Shown piece by piece: positions 7,489 through 17,658 of a stretch of 64,000 nucleotides of DNA. Both the position numbers and the translations under genes were made by a program. The notes beneath the pieces were generated by a model. It did no database searches and was not told the origin of the DNA. It saw only the letters and a program-made list of their open reading frames with translations. Numbering within the stretch: the first letter of the stretch is position 1; each line of letters starts with the position of its first letter. The DNA lies in the NCBI GenBank assembly GCA_004297935.1, contig SCRE01000006.1, positions 452,797-516,796 of the forward strand, given 5' to 3'. Origin of the DNA: Microbacteriaceae bacterium. GTDB taxonomy: Bacteria; Actinomycetota; Actinomycetes; Actinomycetales; Microbacteriaceae.

Positions 7489-8673
7489 ATGAAGGTTTTG
7501 ATCGTGGGAGCCGGGATCGCCGGCCCGACGCTGGCATTCTGGCTCAACAAGTCGGGCCACGAGGTCACGATTGTGGAACACGCTCCCGAGTTGCGCAGCG
7601 GTGGTTACCTGATTGATTTCTGGGGCGCCGGCTTTGATGTGGCGCAGCGGATGGGCATCGTGTCTGAGTTGCGCACGCGCGGCTACGTCTTCACCGAGGC
7701 GAGAGCTATCGATCGGAACGGTCGCAAGATCGCGTCGTTCAATCCCGAGGCCGTGATCGAGTCGAACAACCGGTATTTGAGCATTCCGAGAACTGACCTA
7801 GCCGCGGTCATCTACGATTCTCTCGGCGGCGCGGTGGAGCTGATGCTCATGGACACCGTGCGAGACCTCGCCGACGACGGCGAGCACGTTCGGGTTACCT
7901 TCGAGAGCGGGAGCGCCCGTGATTTCGATCTCGTCATCGGGGCGGATGGCCTGCACTCGCGGGTGCGCAAGCTCGCTTTCGGTCCGGATGAGCGATTCGA
8001 GAAGTATTTCGGCATGGTGGTGGCCGCGTTCGATGTGGCGCGGTATCCGGAACGTGACGAGCTCGTCGCGATGATGTACGCCGAGGTCGGGTTTCAGGCG
8101 ATCCGACTCTCTTTTCGCGACGATGCCACGCTGATCCTGTTCAGTCTGCGGCACGACGGCGACGTGCCGGTCGAGCGCGCGGCACAGGAGGGCCTGCTGC
8201 GGGAGCAGCTGGGCGACAAAGGGTGGGAGGTTCCCGCGATGCTGGCCGCCATGCCCCAATCGAAGAACTTCTACTTCGACTCGGTGAGCCAGATCCAGAT
8301 GCCGTCGTGGTCGACCGGCCGCATTGCCTTGGTGGGCGATGCCGGCGCTTGCCCGTCATTCCTGGCGGGTCAGGGCTCTGCGCTGGCCATGGTGGAGGCG
8401 TACACACTGGCGGCGGAACTGGCACGAACCGGCGACCACCGCGAGGCGTTCGCCCGCTACGAGGGGCGGCTGGCGCCGCTGATACGCTCCAAGCAGCATG
8501 CCGCCCAGGGCTTGGGTCTGGCCTTCGCTCCGAAGAACAAGTTCCAGCTTTTCGTCAGGAATTCGGTGTTGAAGGTGATGGGGCTTCCCAGGGTTGCCGA
8601 CATCGCGATGGGCAGGAGTTTTCACGATCGCGTCGAGCTCCCGTCGTTCCCGGAACAGACTCAGGCACACTGA
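7489..8673 (+). CDS. FAD-dependent monooxygenase
   Basis: A 394-residue flavoprotein with VLIVGAGIAGPTLAFWLNKSG at the N-terminus (FAD Rossmann motif), VVEHAPE-type ribose-binding Glu, LVIGADGLHSRVR and IALVGDAGACPS. These are the three FAD motifs of aromatic hydroxylases and antibiotic-modifying monooxygenases. The next gene, a TetR repressor, begins 4 bases after its stop, so enzyme and regulator are co-transcribed and likely induced by a small-molecule substrate. Confidence 0.87.
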   Translation: MKVLIVGAGIAGPTLAFWLNKSGHEVTIVEHAPELRSGGYLIDFWGAGFDVAQRMGIVSELRTRGYVFTEARAIDRNGRKIASFNPEAVIESNNRYLSIPRTDLAAVIYDSLGGAVELMLMDTVRDLADDGEHVRVTFESGSARDFDLVIGADGLHSRVRKLAFGPDERFEKYFGMVVAAFDVARYPERDELVAMMYAEVGFQAIRLSFRDDATLILFSLRHDGDVPVERAAQEGLLREQLGDKGWEVPAMLAAMPQSKNFYFDSVSQIQMPSWSTGRIALVGDAGACPSFLAGQGSALAMVEAYTLAAELARTGDHREAFARYEGRLAPLIRSKQHAAQGLGLAFAPKNKFQLFVRNSVLKVMGLPRVADIAMGRSFHDRVELPSFPEQTQAH

Positions 8674-8677
8674 GGGC

Positions 8678-9313
8678 ATGGTTCGATCCCGATTCACGAA
8701 ATTGCCTGTGGCTCAGCAACAGGCGATCGTGCAGGCGGCCCTCGACGAGTTCGCGGCGCACGGATTTCACGACGCCTCGCTCAACCGTATGATCGATGCC
8801 GCCGGAATCTCCAAGGGTTCGATGTACTACTACTTCGACGGCAAAGAGGATCTCTATGCCTACGTCGCGCAGCTCGGCCTGGCCGAGCTGTTCGAGCAGG
8901 TCGGCCCATTGCCCGACCTTGGCGTGGGGGATGCCGACGCCTTCTGGTCGGTTCTGGGCGACTACTACCTCCGGCTGATGCGAGCACTCGTCGCGTCACC
9001 GCAGTTGGCGGCCATGCTGCGCGGCTGGGCCGCTGCCGCGAATCGCCCCGCATCGCGGAAGGCGCAGGAGGAACTGGAGCAGACATCCCTCCCGTGGATC
9101 GCGCAGGTGCTCGCCATCGGGCAACGGGTGGGAGCGGTGCGCGACGACGTCCCACCCACCCTGCTGATCGCGGTCGCGATGGGCATGGGCGAGGCTATGG
9201 ATGTCTGGCTCATGTCCCAGCGGGCCGACGATGACGCACTTCCCGGCCTCATCGCGTCGCTGATGAGCATGATCAGGGGAGCAGTCGGTCCCCGACTGGA
9301 TAGCCATCCATGA
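8678..9313 (+). CDS. TetR/AcrR-family regulator
   Basis: 211 residues. The N-terminal HTH runs from about residue 12 to 58: IVQAALDEFAAHGFHDASLN then IDAAGISKGSMYYYFDGKEDL. The C-terminal ligand domain is helical. Cotranscribed with the monooxygenase at 7489 with a 4-base gap. Likely represses that operon through the inverted repeat at 7435-7464 and releases it on binding the substrate or a product. Confidence 0.87.
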   Translation: MVRSRFTKLPVAQQQAIVQAALDEFAAHGFHDASLNRMIDAAGISKGSMYYYFDGKEDLYAYVAQLGLAELFEQVGPLPDLGVGDADAFWSVLGDYYLRLMRALVASPQLAAMLRGWAAAANRPASRKAQEELEQTSLPWIAQVLAIGQRVGAVRDDVPPTLLIAVAMGMGEAMDVWLMSQRADDDALPGLIASLMSMIRGAVGPRLDSHP

Positions 9314-9898
9314 CGACACCGCGGCGAGCCCTGAGTCGCTCAGCCGTCAAGCCGGGCGGGCCGCTACCGGCTTGCCTTGCGCCACCGGCTGAACCGTCGA
9401 CGGGGAGCTTCCTCGGGCCGCTCAACGCTCTGGGTACGTCACTCCAGCGGTCCGGCTCGAGATGCAGGTTGTACAGGAACACGCCCAGCATCTCGACCAA
9501 CGCCACGATCACGGCTCCGGACGATGGCGAAGAAACGGATAGCGCTCTTCACCATCAAGGTTGACGAACTGCCCGCGTGCGGATCCCCTACCGAAAACCG
9601 ACCATGTCGCGCTCAGCGATCGGCTCGCGGGCACGATACTCAGGCTCCTTTGATGGGGTTCAGCCGGCTCGAGGTGCGTCCGTTCGACGCCTAGCTGGCC
9701 GCTCCTGAACAATGCCGACGGCTACCGAACTTGCGTGAGGGTTGTAGCGCCCGCCATCCAGGATGTGCCGAAGTGCGGTGGGTGCTGTTCTGGTGGGTGG
9801 GGAAGACTGGTCGTTGAACGTGTTCTGCGAGCCGCTGAGCTGGAGTTGATTCTCATGTCCATTGCCTGCTACATGACCTGTCGCCCGGCGCGGCTGCC
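9314..9898. other. Intergenic, nothing recognised
   Basis: 585 bases with no convincing gene. The frames present lack ribosome-binding sites and recognisable protein character. Confidence 0.4.
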
Positions 9899-11365
9899 GT
9901 GATAACCGATATCGAACCCTTCAGCGTCGCGATCTTCGTGATCTCGGCGGGTGTGATGGTCGCGGTGTTGTCTAATCGGCTGAGCGGATGGATCCGCATC
10001 CCGGCGCCTGCGTTGTTCCTCATCGTGTCGGCGGTCGCCGCCGCCATATTTCCCGTGCTTGGCACTGTGCCACACGAGGTCGACGAACGTATCGTGACCG
10101 TCGCGCTGATTTTCATCTTGTTCGACGGCGGCATCCACATCGGCTGGAAACGCTTCCGAACCGCTGCGGGCGCGGTGACCTGGCTGGGTGTGGCCGGCAC
10201 CGTGGTGACGGCTGCTGCCTTGGCGACATCGGCGCACTTCCTTTTCGGCTTCGACTGGACGACGGCACTGCTGATCGGCGCGGCATTGTCGCCGACAGAC
10301 CCGGCTGTCGTGTTCTCCGTGCTGGGCAAACGGGAGATTACTGGGCGCACAGGGACCATTCTCGAGGGTGAGTCAGGCGCAAACGATCCGGTGGGGATCG
10401 CCCTGATGGTATCTCTACTCGCGGCGACCGGCACAGGGTTCAGTGCCGTGGCCGCGGGTGTGGGCGAATTCGTTCTGCAGATGGCGATCGGCATCGTTGT
10501 CGGCGTACTTGGCGGCCGAGGACTGGCCATACTCATGCGACGAGTATCCCTCCCGAACGAGGCGCTTTATTCGGTGCGGACGATCGCGTGCGCAGCCTTG
10601 ATATACGCCGCCGCGACCATCTTGCACGGCTCCGGGTTTCTGGCCGTACTCCTGGCCGGAATCCTCATCGGAGACGTTCACGCGCCCTACAAGCGTGAGA
10701 TCGAACGGTTCTCCGCCGGGATCGCGGGCCTGTCCGAGATTGTCGTATTCTCCGTGCTCGGGCTGAGTATTTCGCTTTCCGAAGTTTTCCGGCCGGACGT
10801 GCTGTCGGCCGGAATCGGACTTGCTGCGTTGTTGATATTTGTCATCAGGCCGGTCTTCGTCGGATTGGTGATGGCACCGATCCGCTTACGGTGGGGCGAT
10901 CGGGCATTCGTGCTCTGGGCCGGCCTGAAAGGGGCGGTGCCGATCCTGCTCGGCATGTTCATCCTCAGCGCCGCAGTCGCCGGGGCAGTGCGCGTCTACG
11001 CGATCATCTTCATCGTGGTGCTGGTCTCGGTCGTGCTCCAGGGCGGGCTTGTGCCTCTGTTCGCTCGTCTCTTCCGGGTGCCGATGCGAGCGATCGAGCC
11101 TGAACCGTGGGCATCGGGGCTCCGATTCAATGAGGAACCCGAGGGGTTGCACCGTCGCGTAATCGCCGCCGGCTCGCCGGCGGATGGTGCCACGGTGCAT
11201 GGCCTTGCGCTTGGCGAGTCCGGGTGGGTCAGCATGATCAACCGGGACGGCCGACTGGTCCAAGTTCGAGGCAACACCCGGTTGCAGGCAGGTGATATCG
11301 TTTTGGTCCTCGGCGAGTCGGACGCCGATCTCGATCGTCTTTTTGCGCTGCCGCCCACCGAATAA
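9899..11365 (+). CDS. CPA1-type cation/proton antiporter with TrkA-C domain
   Basis: A 488-residue membrane protein, NhaP2/CvrA-like. About 12 hydrophobic helices precede a cytosolic domain. Key residues visible are ALSPTDPAVV and ESGANDPVGIAL (the paired Asp motif of CPA1 exchangers). The last 90 residues fit a TrkA-C ligand-binding fold (GLALGESGWVSMINRDG...LQAGDIVLVLGE). It likely exports K+ or Na+ against H+ under nucleotide control. GTG start at 9899 is the only one that keeps the first helix; no good Shine-Dalgarno is present. First of two ion-transport cargo genes. Confidence 0.85.
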   Translation: MITDIEPFSVAIFVISAGVMVAVLSNRLSGWIRIPAPALFLIVSAVAAAIFPVLGTVPHEVDERIVTVALIFILFDGGIHIGWKRFRTAAGAVTWLGVAGTVVTAAALATSAHFLFGFDWTTALLIGAALSPTDPAVVFSVLGKREITGRTGTILEGESGANDPVGIALMVSLLAATGTGFSAVAAGVGEFVLQMAIGIVVGVLGGRGLAILMRRVSLPNEALYSVRTIACAALIYAAATILHGSGFLAVLLAGILIGDVHAPYKREIERFSAGIAGLSEIVVFSVLGLSISLSEVFRPDVLSAGIGLAALLIFVIRPVFVGLVMAPIRLRWGDRAFVLWAGLKGAVPILLGMFILSAAVAGAVRVYAIIFIVVLVSVVLQGGLVPLFARLFRVPMRAIEPEPWASGLRFNEEPEGLHRRVIAAGSPADGATVHGLALGESGWVSMINRDGRLVQVRGNTRLQAGDIVLVLGESDADLDRLFALPPTE

Positions 11366-11705
11366 TCGGATGCACTCTGGAGCCACACGGACTGCGGGTG
11401 CGCACCGTGTTCGCCAAAAGTTACCAAGTCACGCTGCGTGGGCGAGGAATGGATCCGCCTTACATCCCAGAACAGCGGCATCCGCCGGCTCATGGCCACC
11501 CCAATCCGGACGCCTCCGTGTATTGCGGGCCGTTCCGCTTGTGAGAGGGATTTCGACGGGGTGTGTCGGATCTGTGGTGGTGATCGCCCCTGGAAAAGGG
11601 CGGTGAAGTCCAAGGCTGTACATTGGGACTCCGGAGGAAGGCAGCGATGATCGAAGGCTTGACCGGGTGCGCATCCACCGTCATACCGGGCTGGCGGGTT
11701 GACCG
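11366..11705. other. Intergenic, nothing recognised
   Basis: 340 bases between the antiporter and the chloride channel. No gene or clear regulatory site seen. Confidence 0.4.
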
Positions 11706-13799
11706 GTGGTGTGGCGCGCGACCGCACCGACGGGCATGACGTCCCTGCGCAAGCGCGGCGGGCCGCTCGCCCGGATGCGCGCCGCCGGCGCCGGCGCCGG
11801 CAGGTGGGTGCGCCAAGCCAGCTATCTGCAGAAGTGGCTGGTGTTGGGCACGTTCATCGGCATCATCGCGGGACTGGGCGCCGTCGTGTTCTACACCCTG
11901 TTGCGGCTGGCCAGCTCCGTGTTCCTGGGCCTGCTCGGCGGATACTCCGTGCCGCAGCCCGCCGCCGAGGACGGCTTCGCCGGTACCGGACACTTTCCGA
12001 CCTGGTGGCTGATCCCGATCATCGTATGCCTGGGCGGCCTGCTGTCGGGTGCCATCGTCATTTTGTTCGCGCCGGAGGCCGAGGGGCACGGGACGAACGC
12101 CGCCATCGACGCGGTGCACCGCAACCCGCGGGGGATCCGCTCGCGTGCCGTGGTAGTGAAGATGATCGCGTCGGCCATTACGATCGGCTCCGGCGGCTCC
12201 GGCGGACGGGAGGGGCCCACCGCGCAGATTTCGGCCGGGTTCGGTTCACTGTTGGCGCGCACGCTCGACTTGTCACCGGAAGATGGCCGCATCGCCGTGT
12301 CGATCGGCATCGGCTCGGGGATCGGAGCGATCTTCGGTGCCCCGCTCGGCGGTGCGGTGCTTGCCGCCGACATCGTCTACCGCGATGACTTCGAGGCCGA
12401 GGCGCTCGTGCCAGGGCTGATCTCCTCCATCGTCAGCTACGCGGTATGGGGACTATTCGAGGGCTTCTCGCCGATGTTCGGCTACGCGGCGCCGGACTAT
12501 CGGTTCGATCAGCCCGTTCAACTACTCTGGTTCGCGGTCATCGGCGTCATCGCGGGCCTGGTCGGGCTCGTGTATGCGAAGTCGTATTACTCGGTCGCCG
12601 GGCTCAGTAAACGCTTGCGCGTGCCGCGGATGGTGCGCCCCGCTCTCGGCGGCCTTGCCGTCGGGCTGTTGGCGTTGGCGATTCCGCAGGTGCTGGGTAC
12701 CGGATATGGCTGGGTGCAGCAGGCGTTGGGCCGGGAGACGTTGCTGGCCATTCCTTTGTGGATCGTCCTTGCGCTGCCGTTCGCCAAGATCCTGGCGACG
12801 TCGTTGTCGATCGGCACCGGGGGATCGGGCGGGATCTTCGGCCCCGGCACCGTCATCGGCGGGTTCGTCGGATCGGCGCTGTGGCGGCTTCTGGAGCCTC
12901 TTGGGCCGGGCCTGGGTGTGCCGCACTCACCGGCGCCGTTCGTCATCGTCGGGATGATGGCGTGTTTCGGCGCCATCGCGCGGGCGCCGCTGGCCATGAT
13001 GCTCATGGTCGCCGAAATGACGGGGAGTCTGACGATCCTGGCCCCGGCCATGATGGCCGTTGGCATCGCCTACCTGATCGTGCGCCGCACCGACACCACC
13101 ATCTACCGCAGCCAGCTGCGTAACCGTGCAGAAGCGCAATCCGCGCGGTTGCGCCTGGGGTTGCCGCTGCTGGGCCGGGTCGCGGTGGCCGAGGCCATGA
13201 CGACACCGCGCGTCGTCCTGCCCGCGGACATCTCGGTGGCCGAGGCTGTCGCTCGGCTGGTGTCGGCCAGTGCACCCGGTGCCCCGGTGGCCGACGCCGA
13301 GGGCAGGTTCGCGGGCACTCTCGACCTCGCCCAACTGCGCACGGTAGCCGCGCTTGACTCGCCGCTCTCGCGGCATGTGGATGCCGCCGCCCCGACGGTG
13401 CCTATCGGGAGCGATCTCGGTCAGGCCGTCGATGCCTTGCCGGAGGGGCACGGCTGGCTCACCGTGCTCGACGACGATCGCCGCGTGCGCGGCATTCTTG
13501 CCATCAGCGACGTGGTACGCGCCTATAATGCCGCACTGCGCACCGACGAGCGGCACCTCGCGCAGGTTAGCGCGAACTCGGGTCTGACCTATATTCGGAT
13601 GACAGAATCATCTCCGCTGGCCGGACATACCCTATCCGAGCGCGGGCTGCCCGACGGTGTCATCGTCGTATCGGTGCGCCGCGACGACGATGTACTCCTG
13701 GGCGCAGGCTCGGTGCGGCTGCGCGCCAACGATCTCGTTGCGGTGCTGGCGCCGCCGGGCTTGATTGCCGCCGTTCGTGCACTACTGGCACCTGACTGA
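11706..13799 (+). CDS. ClC-family chloride channel/antiporter with CBS and TrkA-C domains
   Basis: 697 residues. The ClC core carries the selectivity motifs GSGGSGGREGP (about residues 161-171, with the gating Glu) and GTGGSGGIFGPG (about 371). It is followed by two CBS motifs (about 495-610; AEAMTTPRVVLPADISVAEA and GILAISDVVRAY) and a TrkA-C-like end. The gating Glu suggests Cl-/H+ exchange rather than a pure channel. The frame opens with GTG-GTG at 11706; an ATG at 11736 is equally possible. Same strand as the antiporter, so the two may form an ion-homeostasis cargo. Confidence 0.87.
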   Translation: MVWRATAPTGMTSLRKRGGPLARMRAAGAGAGRWVRQASYLQKWLVLGTFIGIIAGLGAVVFYTLLRLASSVFLGLLGGYSVPQPAAEDGFAGTGHFPTWWLIPIIVCLGGLLSGAIVILFAPEAEGHGTNAAIDAVHRNPRGIRSRAVVVKMIASAITIGSGGSGGREGPTAQISAGFGSLLARTLDLSPEDGRIAVSIGIGSGIGAIFGAPLGGAVLAADIVYRDDFEAEALVPGLISSIVSYAVWGLFEGFSPMFGYAAPDYRFDQPVQLLWFAVIGVIAGLVGLVYAKSYYSVAGLSKRLRVPRMVRPALGGLAVGLLALAIPQVLGTGYGWVQQALGRETLLAIPLWIVLALPFAKILATSLSIGTGGSGGIFGPGTVIGGFVGSALWRLLEPLGPGLGVPHSPAPFVIVGMMACFGAIARAPLAMMLMVAEMTGSLTILAPAMMAVGIAYLIVRRTDTTIYRSQLRNRAEAQSARLRLGLPLLGRVAVAEAMTTPRVVLPADISVAEAVARLVSASAPGAPVADAEGRFAGTLDLAQLRTVAALDSPLSRHVDAAAPTVPIGSDLGQAVDALPEGHGWLTVLDDDRRVRGILAISDVVRAYNAALRTDERHLAQVSANSGLTYIRMTESSPLAGHTLSERGLPDGVIVVSVRRDDDVLLGAGSVRLRANDLVAVLAPPGLIAAVRALLAPD

Positions 13800-13879
13800 G
13801 AAAGTTTCAAACCGCCGCCGCGGGTCAGGTTTCGACTTCGGTGGATTCCGTGTCCGCGTAGCATTGAAGCAGTCCTCAG

Positions 13880-15007
13880 ATGCGACAACCAGATCTTGCC
13901 GTTGGGCGGGCTACTGCAGTCAGCAGGCATTGGAGGTCGAGTATTTTAGGGTTCGGTGCGACACCATCTCCGATGCCGACCCCTGGTGTGGGCACGCCGA
14001 TGCAGATGATGAACGGTCAGGGCATCATGTGGATGCCGACCCGGCCGCCGACACTGGCGCACCTGATGGCTTGGCATCTTCAACCGGTGCCCATGCTTCC
14101 GATGTTCGCCGTGCTGCTCCTGGGGCTCTACCTGTTCGGGGTGCGGCAATTGCATCAGCGCGGGGTGCACTGGCCGTTGGGGCGGACCTTGTGGTGGCTG
14201 CTGGGCGTGGCCACGATCTGGGAAGCCACCGCGACCGGGCTCGACGGATACGGCATGGAGTTATTCAGTGTGCACATGGTTCAGCACATGACCCTGAGCA
14301 TGTTCGCGCCGATCTTCCTCGTGCTCGGTGCACCGATGACCCTGCTGCTTCGCAGTCTCCCGGCAACGCACAACAGTCGCTGGAATGTACGCAGAATTCT
14401 GCTTCTGTTCCTGCACAGCCGCTTTGCACGATTCATCACGCACCCGATCGTCACCGGCGCCCTGTTCTTGATGAGCCTGTATGGACTCTATTTCACGCCG
14501 ATCTTCGACTTCCTGATGCGCACGATGTGGGGCCACAACATCATGCTGGTCCATTTCATCCTGATCGGGATGCTGTACTTCTGGGGCGTCGTGGGCGTGG
14601 ACCCGTCACCGCGCCGATACTCCAACGGCGACCGGAATCTGAGCGGTGCGGCGACGCGTATTTTCGAGCTGTTCGCCACGACACCGTTCCACGCGTTCTT
14701 CGGCGTGGTCGTCATGATGTCAACCACCCTCATCGTGCACTGGTACGCCGTCCCCGTTCCCGCTTGGGGCATCGCGCCTCTTTCTGATCAAAGAGTCGGC
14801 GGCGGCATCGCCTGGGCCACCACGGAACTGCCCACGCTCATCGTGCTCAGCGCACTGTTCTGGCAGTGGCAGAAATCAGAAGCACGGCACGAGCGCGTTG
14901 CGGACCGTAAGGTGTTACGCAACGGCGACATCGAGCGTGTCGCCTACAACGGCTACCTCGCCTCACTGGCAGCCCGTGACGACCAGACAACACCACACTC
15001 ACCCTGA
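13880..15007 (+). CDS. ctaG: Cytochrome c oxidase assembly protein, CtaG/Caa3 type
   Basis: Polytopic membrane protein with about seven helices and the family's histidine-rich signature: LFSVHMVQHMTLSMFAPIFL (residues about 132-151), MLVHFILIG, FHAFFGVVVM and IVHWYA. CtaG proteins of this type help deliver copper to the CuB site of heme-copper oxidases. The first 31 residues are of low quality, so the start may be ATG 13973 or 14000; no Shine-Dalgarno decides. Followed by ccdA and a Sco-TlpA gene, giving a respiratory-assembly cluster. Confidence 0.85.
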   Translation: MRQPDLAVGRATAVSRHWRSSILGFGATPSPMPTPGVGTPMQMMNGQGIMWMPTRPPTLAHLMAWHLQPVPMLPMFAVLLLGLYLFGVRQLHQRGVHWPLGRTLWWLLGVATIWEATATGLDGYGMELFSVHMVQHMTLSMFAPIFLVLGAPMTLLLRSLPATHNSRWNVRRILLLFLHSRFARFITHPIVTGALFLMSLYGLYFTPIFDFLMRTMWGHNIMLVHFILIGMLYFWGVVGVDPSPRRYSNGDRNLSGAATRIFELFATTPFHAFFGVVVMMSTTLIVHWYAVPVPAWGIAPLSDQRVGGGIAWATTELPTLIVLSALFWQWQKSEARHERVADRKVLRNGDIERVAYNGYLASLAARDDQTTPHSP

Positions 15008-15365
15008 ACGGAACCGTGAGTTCGCGGCGCCCAGTACGGCCTCGCGGCCACAGGCAGGTCACTGTCTCGAATCTTCAAGCAGGTTGAGAATATGGTCTGT
15101 ACTTACATAGCTTCGACTCACGCATTTTTGCGATCGTTGCGCTGGTGCGAGAATGAGTGGCGGTGCGAATGTCCGTACTGGGCAGAGAAGAGCGACGAGT
15201 GGGTCGGGTGATACTGGTGGATGTGCGCGTCGGGTTCGAGACCTTCGCGGCCGCGGCGGGGGGACCCCAACTGAGGATCTGCTCTCTTGGAGCTTGACGG
15301 CGCGTCTTATCCGACCGGGCCGCACCACTGCACCCGCAGCACGGGCCAATCATGACGGGGCGGCC
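15008..15365. other. Intergenic upstream of ccdA
   Basis: A TTGAGA hexamer near 15083, followed 17 bases later by ATAGCT, may be a promoter for the ccdA operon. Nothing else is recognised. Confidence 0.35.
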
Positions 15366-16361
15366 ATGATCGCCACCGTGCCGATCCTTTACGCGTTCAC
15401 GCTCGGCTTGATCGCGGCGGTCAACCCGTGCGGCTTTCCGCTGCTACCGGCCTATCTGGCGCTCTTCGCGGCGGACGACTCTGGTCACGCATCCACCGGC
15501 CACATCCCAGGCGCCCATACCTTCGGCGGCCACAGCTCAGAGGCCCGCTTCTCAACCGCTCACCGGTGGGCACACCGCACCGTGCGGGGACTTACCGCTG
15601 GCGCCTGTGTCACCGCTGGGTTCGTCGTCGCGTTCGGATGCGCCGGCTTGATCGTCGAGTCGGGCATGCATCTCATCATCAGCTGGATTCCGTGGGCGAT
15701 GATCCTGATCGCGGCCGCGATGGTCGCATTCGGCATCCAGGGCCTCGCCGGAGGGCATCTGAGACTGCCGCTGCCGACGCCTCACTTTAGAAGCGGATCG
15801 AGCGCCCTGTCGATGGCCGGCTTCGGAGTCGCGTACGCCGTCGCGTCACTGACCTGCGCGCTGCCTCTTTTCCTGGCCGGCGTCGCGGGAGCATTCACGC
15901 GGATGGGCGTGCTCGCCGGCGGGGCGGCGTTCGTCGCCTACGCGCTGGGTATGGGTGTATTCGTCACCGCGGCGAGCCTGATCGCCGCCCACGCCGGCCC
16001 GGGTTCCATTCGGCGGCTCGGCGCTCTCGGCCGATACGTCCCCCGGATCGCGGCCGCGGTCATCACCCTGGTCGGGCTCTACCTCGTCTACTACTGGATC
16101 AGCGACTTGGTGAGCCCGCTGTCGACGCCCGGCCCCGTGCGCCTCGTCGACGCGGTGCAGGCGGGCATCAGCTCGGCGCTTGCCGTCGCACCCGTACTCG
16201 TCGGCAGCCTGGCCGGGGCCGTCGTCGTTTTCGCGCTCGCATTGACCGCGTGGGCGGTCTACCGACGCTCACTTCCCGGCCAGGCAGGCCTCGTGCTCCA
16301 CCAAGCAAGCCCGGCAATTGACCAATCGCTCCCCGCACAGGATGGCGTTGCCGATGACTGA
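15366..16361 (+). CDS. ccdA: Cytochrome c biogenesis / thiol-disulfide transporter CcdA
   Basis: 331 residues with about six to eight helices. The CcdA motif NPCGFPLLPAYLALF lies in the first helix, and a second cysteine is in VASLTCALPLF. CcdA carries electrons across the membrane to periplasmic thioredoxin-like proteins. A linker rich in His and Gly (about residues 42-60) is unusual for the family. Start ATG 15366 follows GACGGGGCGG. The stop overlaps the start of the Sco-TlpA gene by 8 bases, so the reductant and its acceptor are translationally coupled. Confidence 0.87.
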   Translation: MIATVPILYAFTLGLIAAVNPCGFPLLPAYLALFAADDSGHASTGHIPGAHTFGGHSSEARFSTAHRWAHRTVRGLTAGACVTAGFVVAFGCAGLIVESGMHLIISWIPWAMILIAAAMVAFGIQGLAGGHLRLPLPTPHFRSGSSALSMAGFGVAYAVASLTCALPLFLAGVAGAFTRMGVLAGGAAFVAYALGMGVFVTAASLIAAHAGPGSIRRLGALGRYVPRIAAAVITLVGLYLVYYWISDLVSPLSTPGPVRLVDAVQAGISSALAVAPVLVGSLAGAVVVFALALTAWAVYRRSLPGQAGLVLHQASPAIDQSLPAQDGVADD

Positions 16362-17658
16362 ACAATCTCCCACCCCTTCCCCTGACCACGCTCCCGCCCG
16401 AGCCGCGGCTGGCGCAGTTCATGATGCGGCGGTCGAGGGCGCGCCCGCACCGAACGAAACGGCACCGAATACGGCAGCATCGCGACGCCGAGGGCCATGG
16501 ATGGCCTGGGCGGCGGGCGGCGTGGCCCTCGCCCTCGCCCTCGTCGGCATCATCGTCGTTGGCACGACGCAGAGTTCCCCCGTCAACGCCGCCGATACCA
16601 TGCCGGGCATCAACCAGGCGAGTGCGTCTGTTCTGCAACTCGATCCGATCACGGGCAAGCCGCTTAAGGCGCCCGGCTTCTCCCTGACCGACCAGAACGG
16701 CAGCCCGCTCTCACTGACCCAGTTCGCGGGCGAGTCGGTCGTCCTGACATTCAACGACGACAAGTGCACCGACCTGTGCACCCTGCTGGCGCAAGACGTC
16801 GTCGCCGCCAACCACGACCTGGCCGGCGCTACGAAGCAGGTCGCGTTCGTCTCGATCAACGCCAACCCGTACTATCCGCAGGTTGCGGCGGTGAAGTCCT
16901 GGACCGATGCCCACGGGCTCGGAAACGCCGCGAACTGGTATTACGGAACCGCCGACCCGGCACAGTTGAGCGCACTCTGGAAGAGCTACGGCGTCCCCGT
17001 CGAAGCGGATGCCGCCACCAAGACGATCGTGCATGGCACCGAAGTCTTCTTCATCGACCCGGCCGGGAACGAGCGTGCGCTCGGCCAATTCGGCACAGAG
17101 TCCGCCGACACCGCCGTCTTCGCCCACACCATGGCCCAGGCCGCCGTCGACCTGCTACCCGCGAGCAATCGCAGCATGGTCGCGGGCCCGTCAGCTTTGC
17201 CGCCACAGCACGGCGGCACGCAGCTCGGCGCGACGCCGGCGGCGGTCTCGCTTCCGCTGCTCGGCGCATCCGGTTCGAAGCTCTCCACCTCGACCGACGC
17301 CGGCAAGTACACGGTCGTGAACTTCTGGTCGAGCACGTGCACGGCGTGCGTGGGCGAGCTGCCCGACCTTCAGAAGGCGTCCAGCAGCCTCGGGCCGTCG
17401 GTCGCTTTCGTCGGCATCGACGTCTCCGACGCGGCACACGCCGGTCAGGCATTCGCCGAACGCGCGGGGGTAACGTATCCACTGCTGGCGGATGCGGGCG
17501 GATCGGTCGCCGGCCGATTCCAGATCTCCGGGCTTCCCTACACGGTGATTCTCGGACCGAAGGGCAAGGTGCTGGTACGCCACCCCGGCGCCTTCACGTC
17601 CGAGCAGCTCGAATACGTCGTGCAGAGCCTCGACCCGAAACTCGGCGGCAGTCAATGA
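16354..17658 (+). CDS. Sco1/SenC - TlpA/ResA fusion protein
   Basis: A 434-residue membrane-anchored extracytoplasmic protein. After a cytosolic tail and one helix (about 50-70) comes a Sco-type thioredoxin fold with KCTDLCTLL (CxxxC copper/thiol site) and the distal His in IVHGTEVFFID. The second half is a TlpA/ResA thioredoxin with WSSTCTACVGELP (CxxC) and the cis-Pro GLPYTVIL. Sco proteins mature the CuA site of oxidase, and TlpA/ResA reduces cysteine pairs of cytochromes c or Sco itself. Fusing donor and acceptor beside CcdA and CtaG implies one assembly unit. Confidence 0.85.
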   Translation: MTEQSPTPSPDHAPARAAAGAVHDAAVEGAPAPNETAPNTAASRRRGPWMAWAAGGVALALALVGIIVVGTTQSSPVNAADTMPGINQASASVLQLDPITGKPLKAPGFSLTDQNGSPLSLTQFAGESVVLTFNDDKCTDLCTLLAQDVVAANHDLAGATKQVAFVSINANPYYPQVAAVKSWTDAHGLGNAANWYYGTADPAQLSALWKSYGVPVEADAATKTIVHGTEVFFIDPAGNERALGQFGTESADTAVFAHTMAQAAVDLLPASNRSMVAGPSALPPQHGGTQLGATPAAVSLPLLGASGSKLSTSTDAGKYTVVNFWSSTCTACVGELPDLQKASSSLGPSVAFVGIDVSDAAHAGQAFAERAGVTYPLLADAGGSVAGRFQISGLPYTVILGPKGKVLVRHPGAFTSEQLEYVVQSLDPKLGGSQ

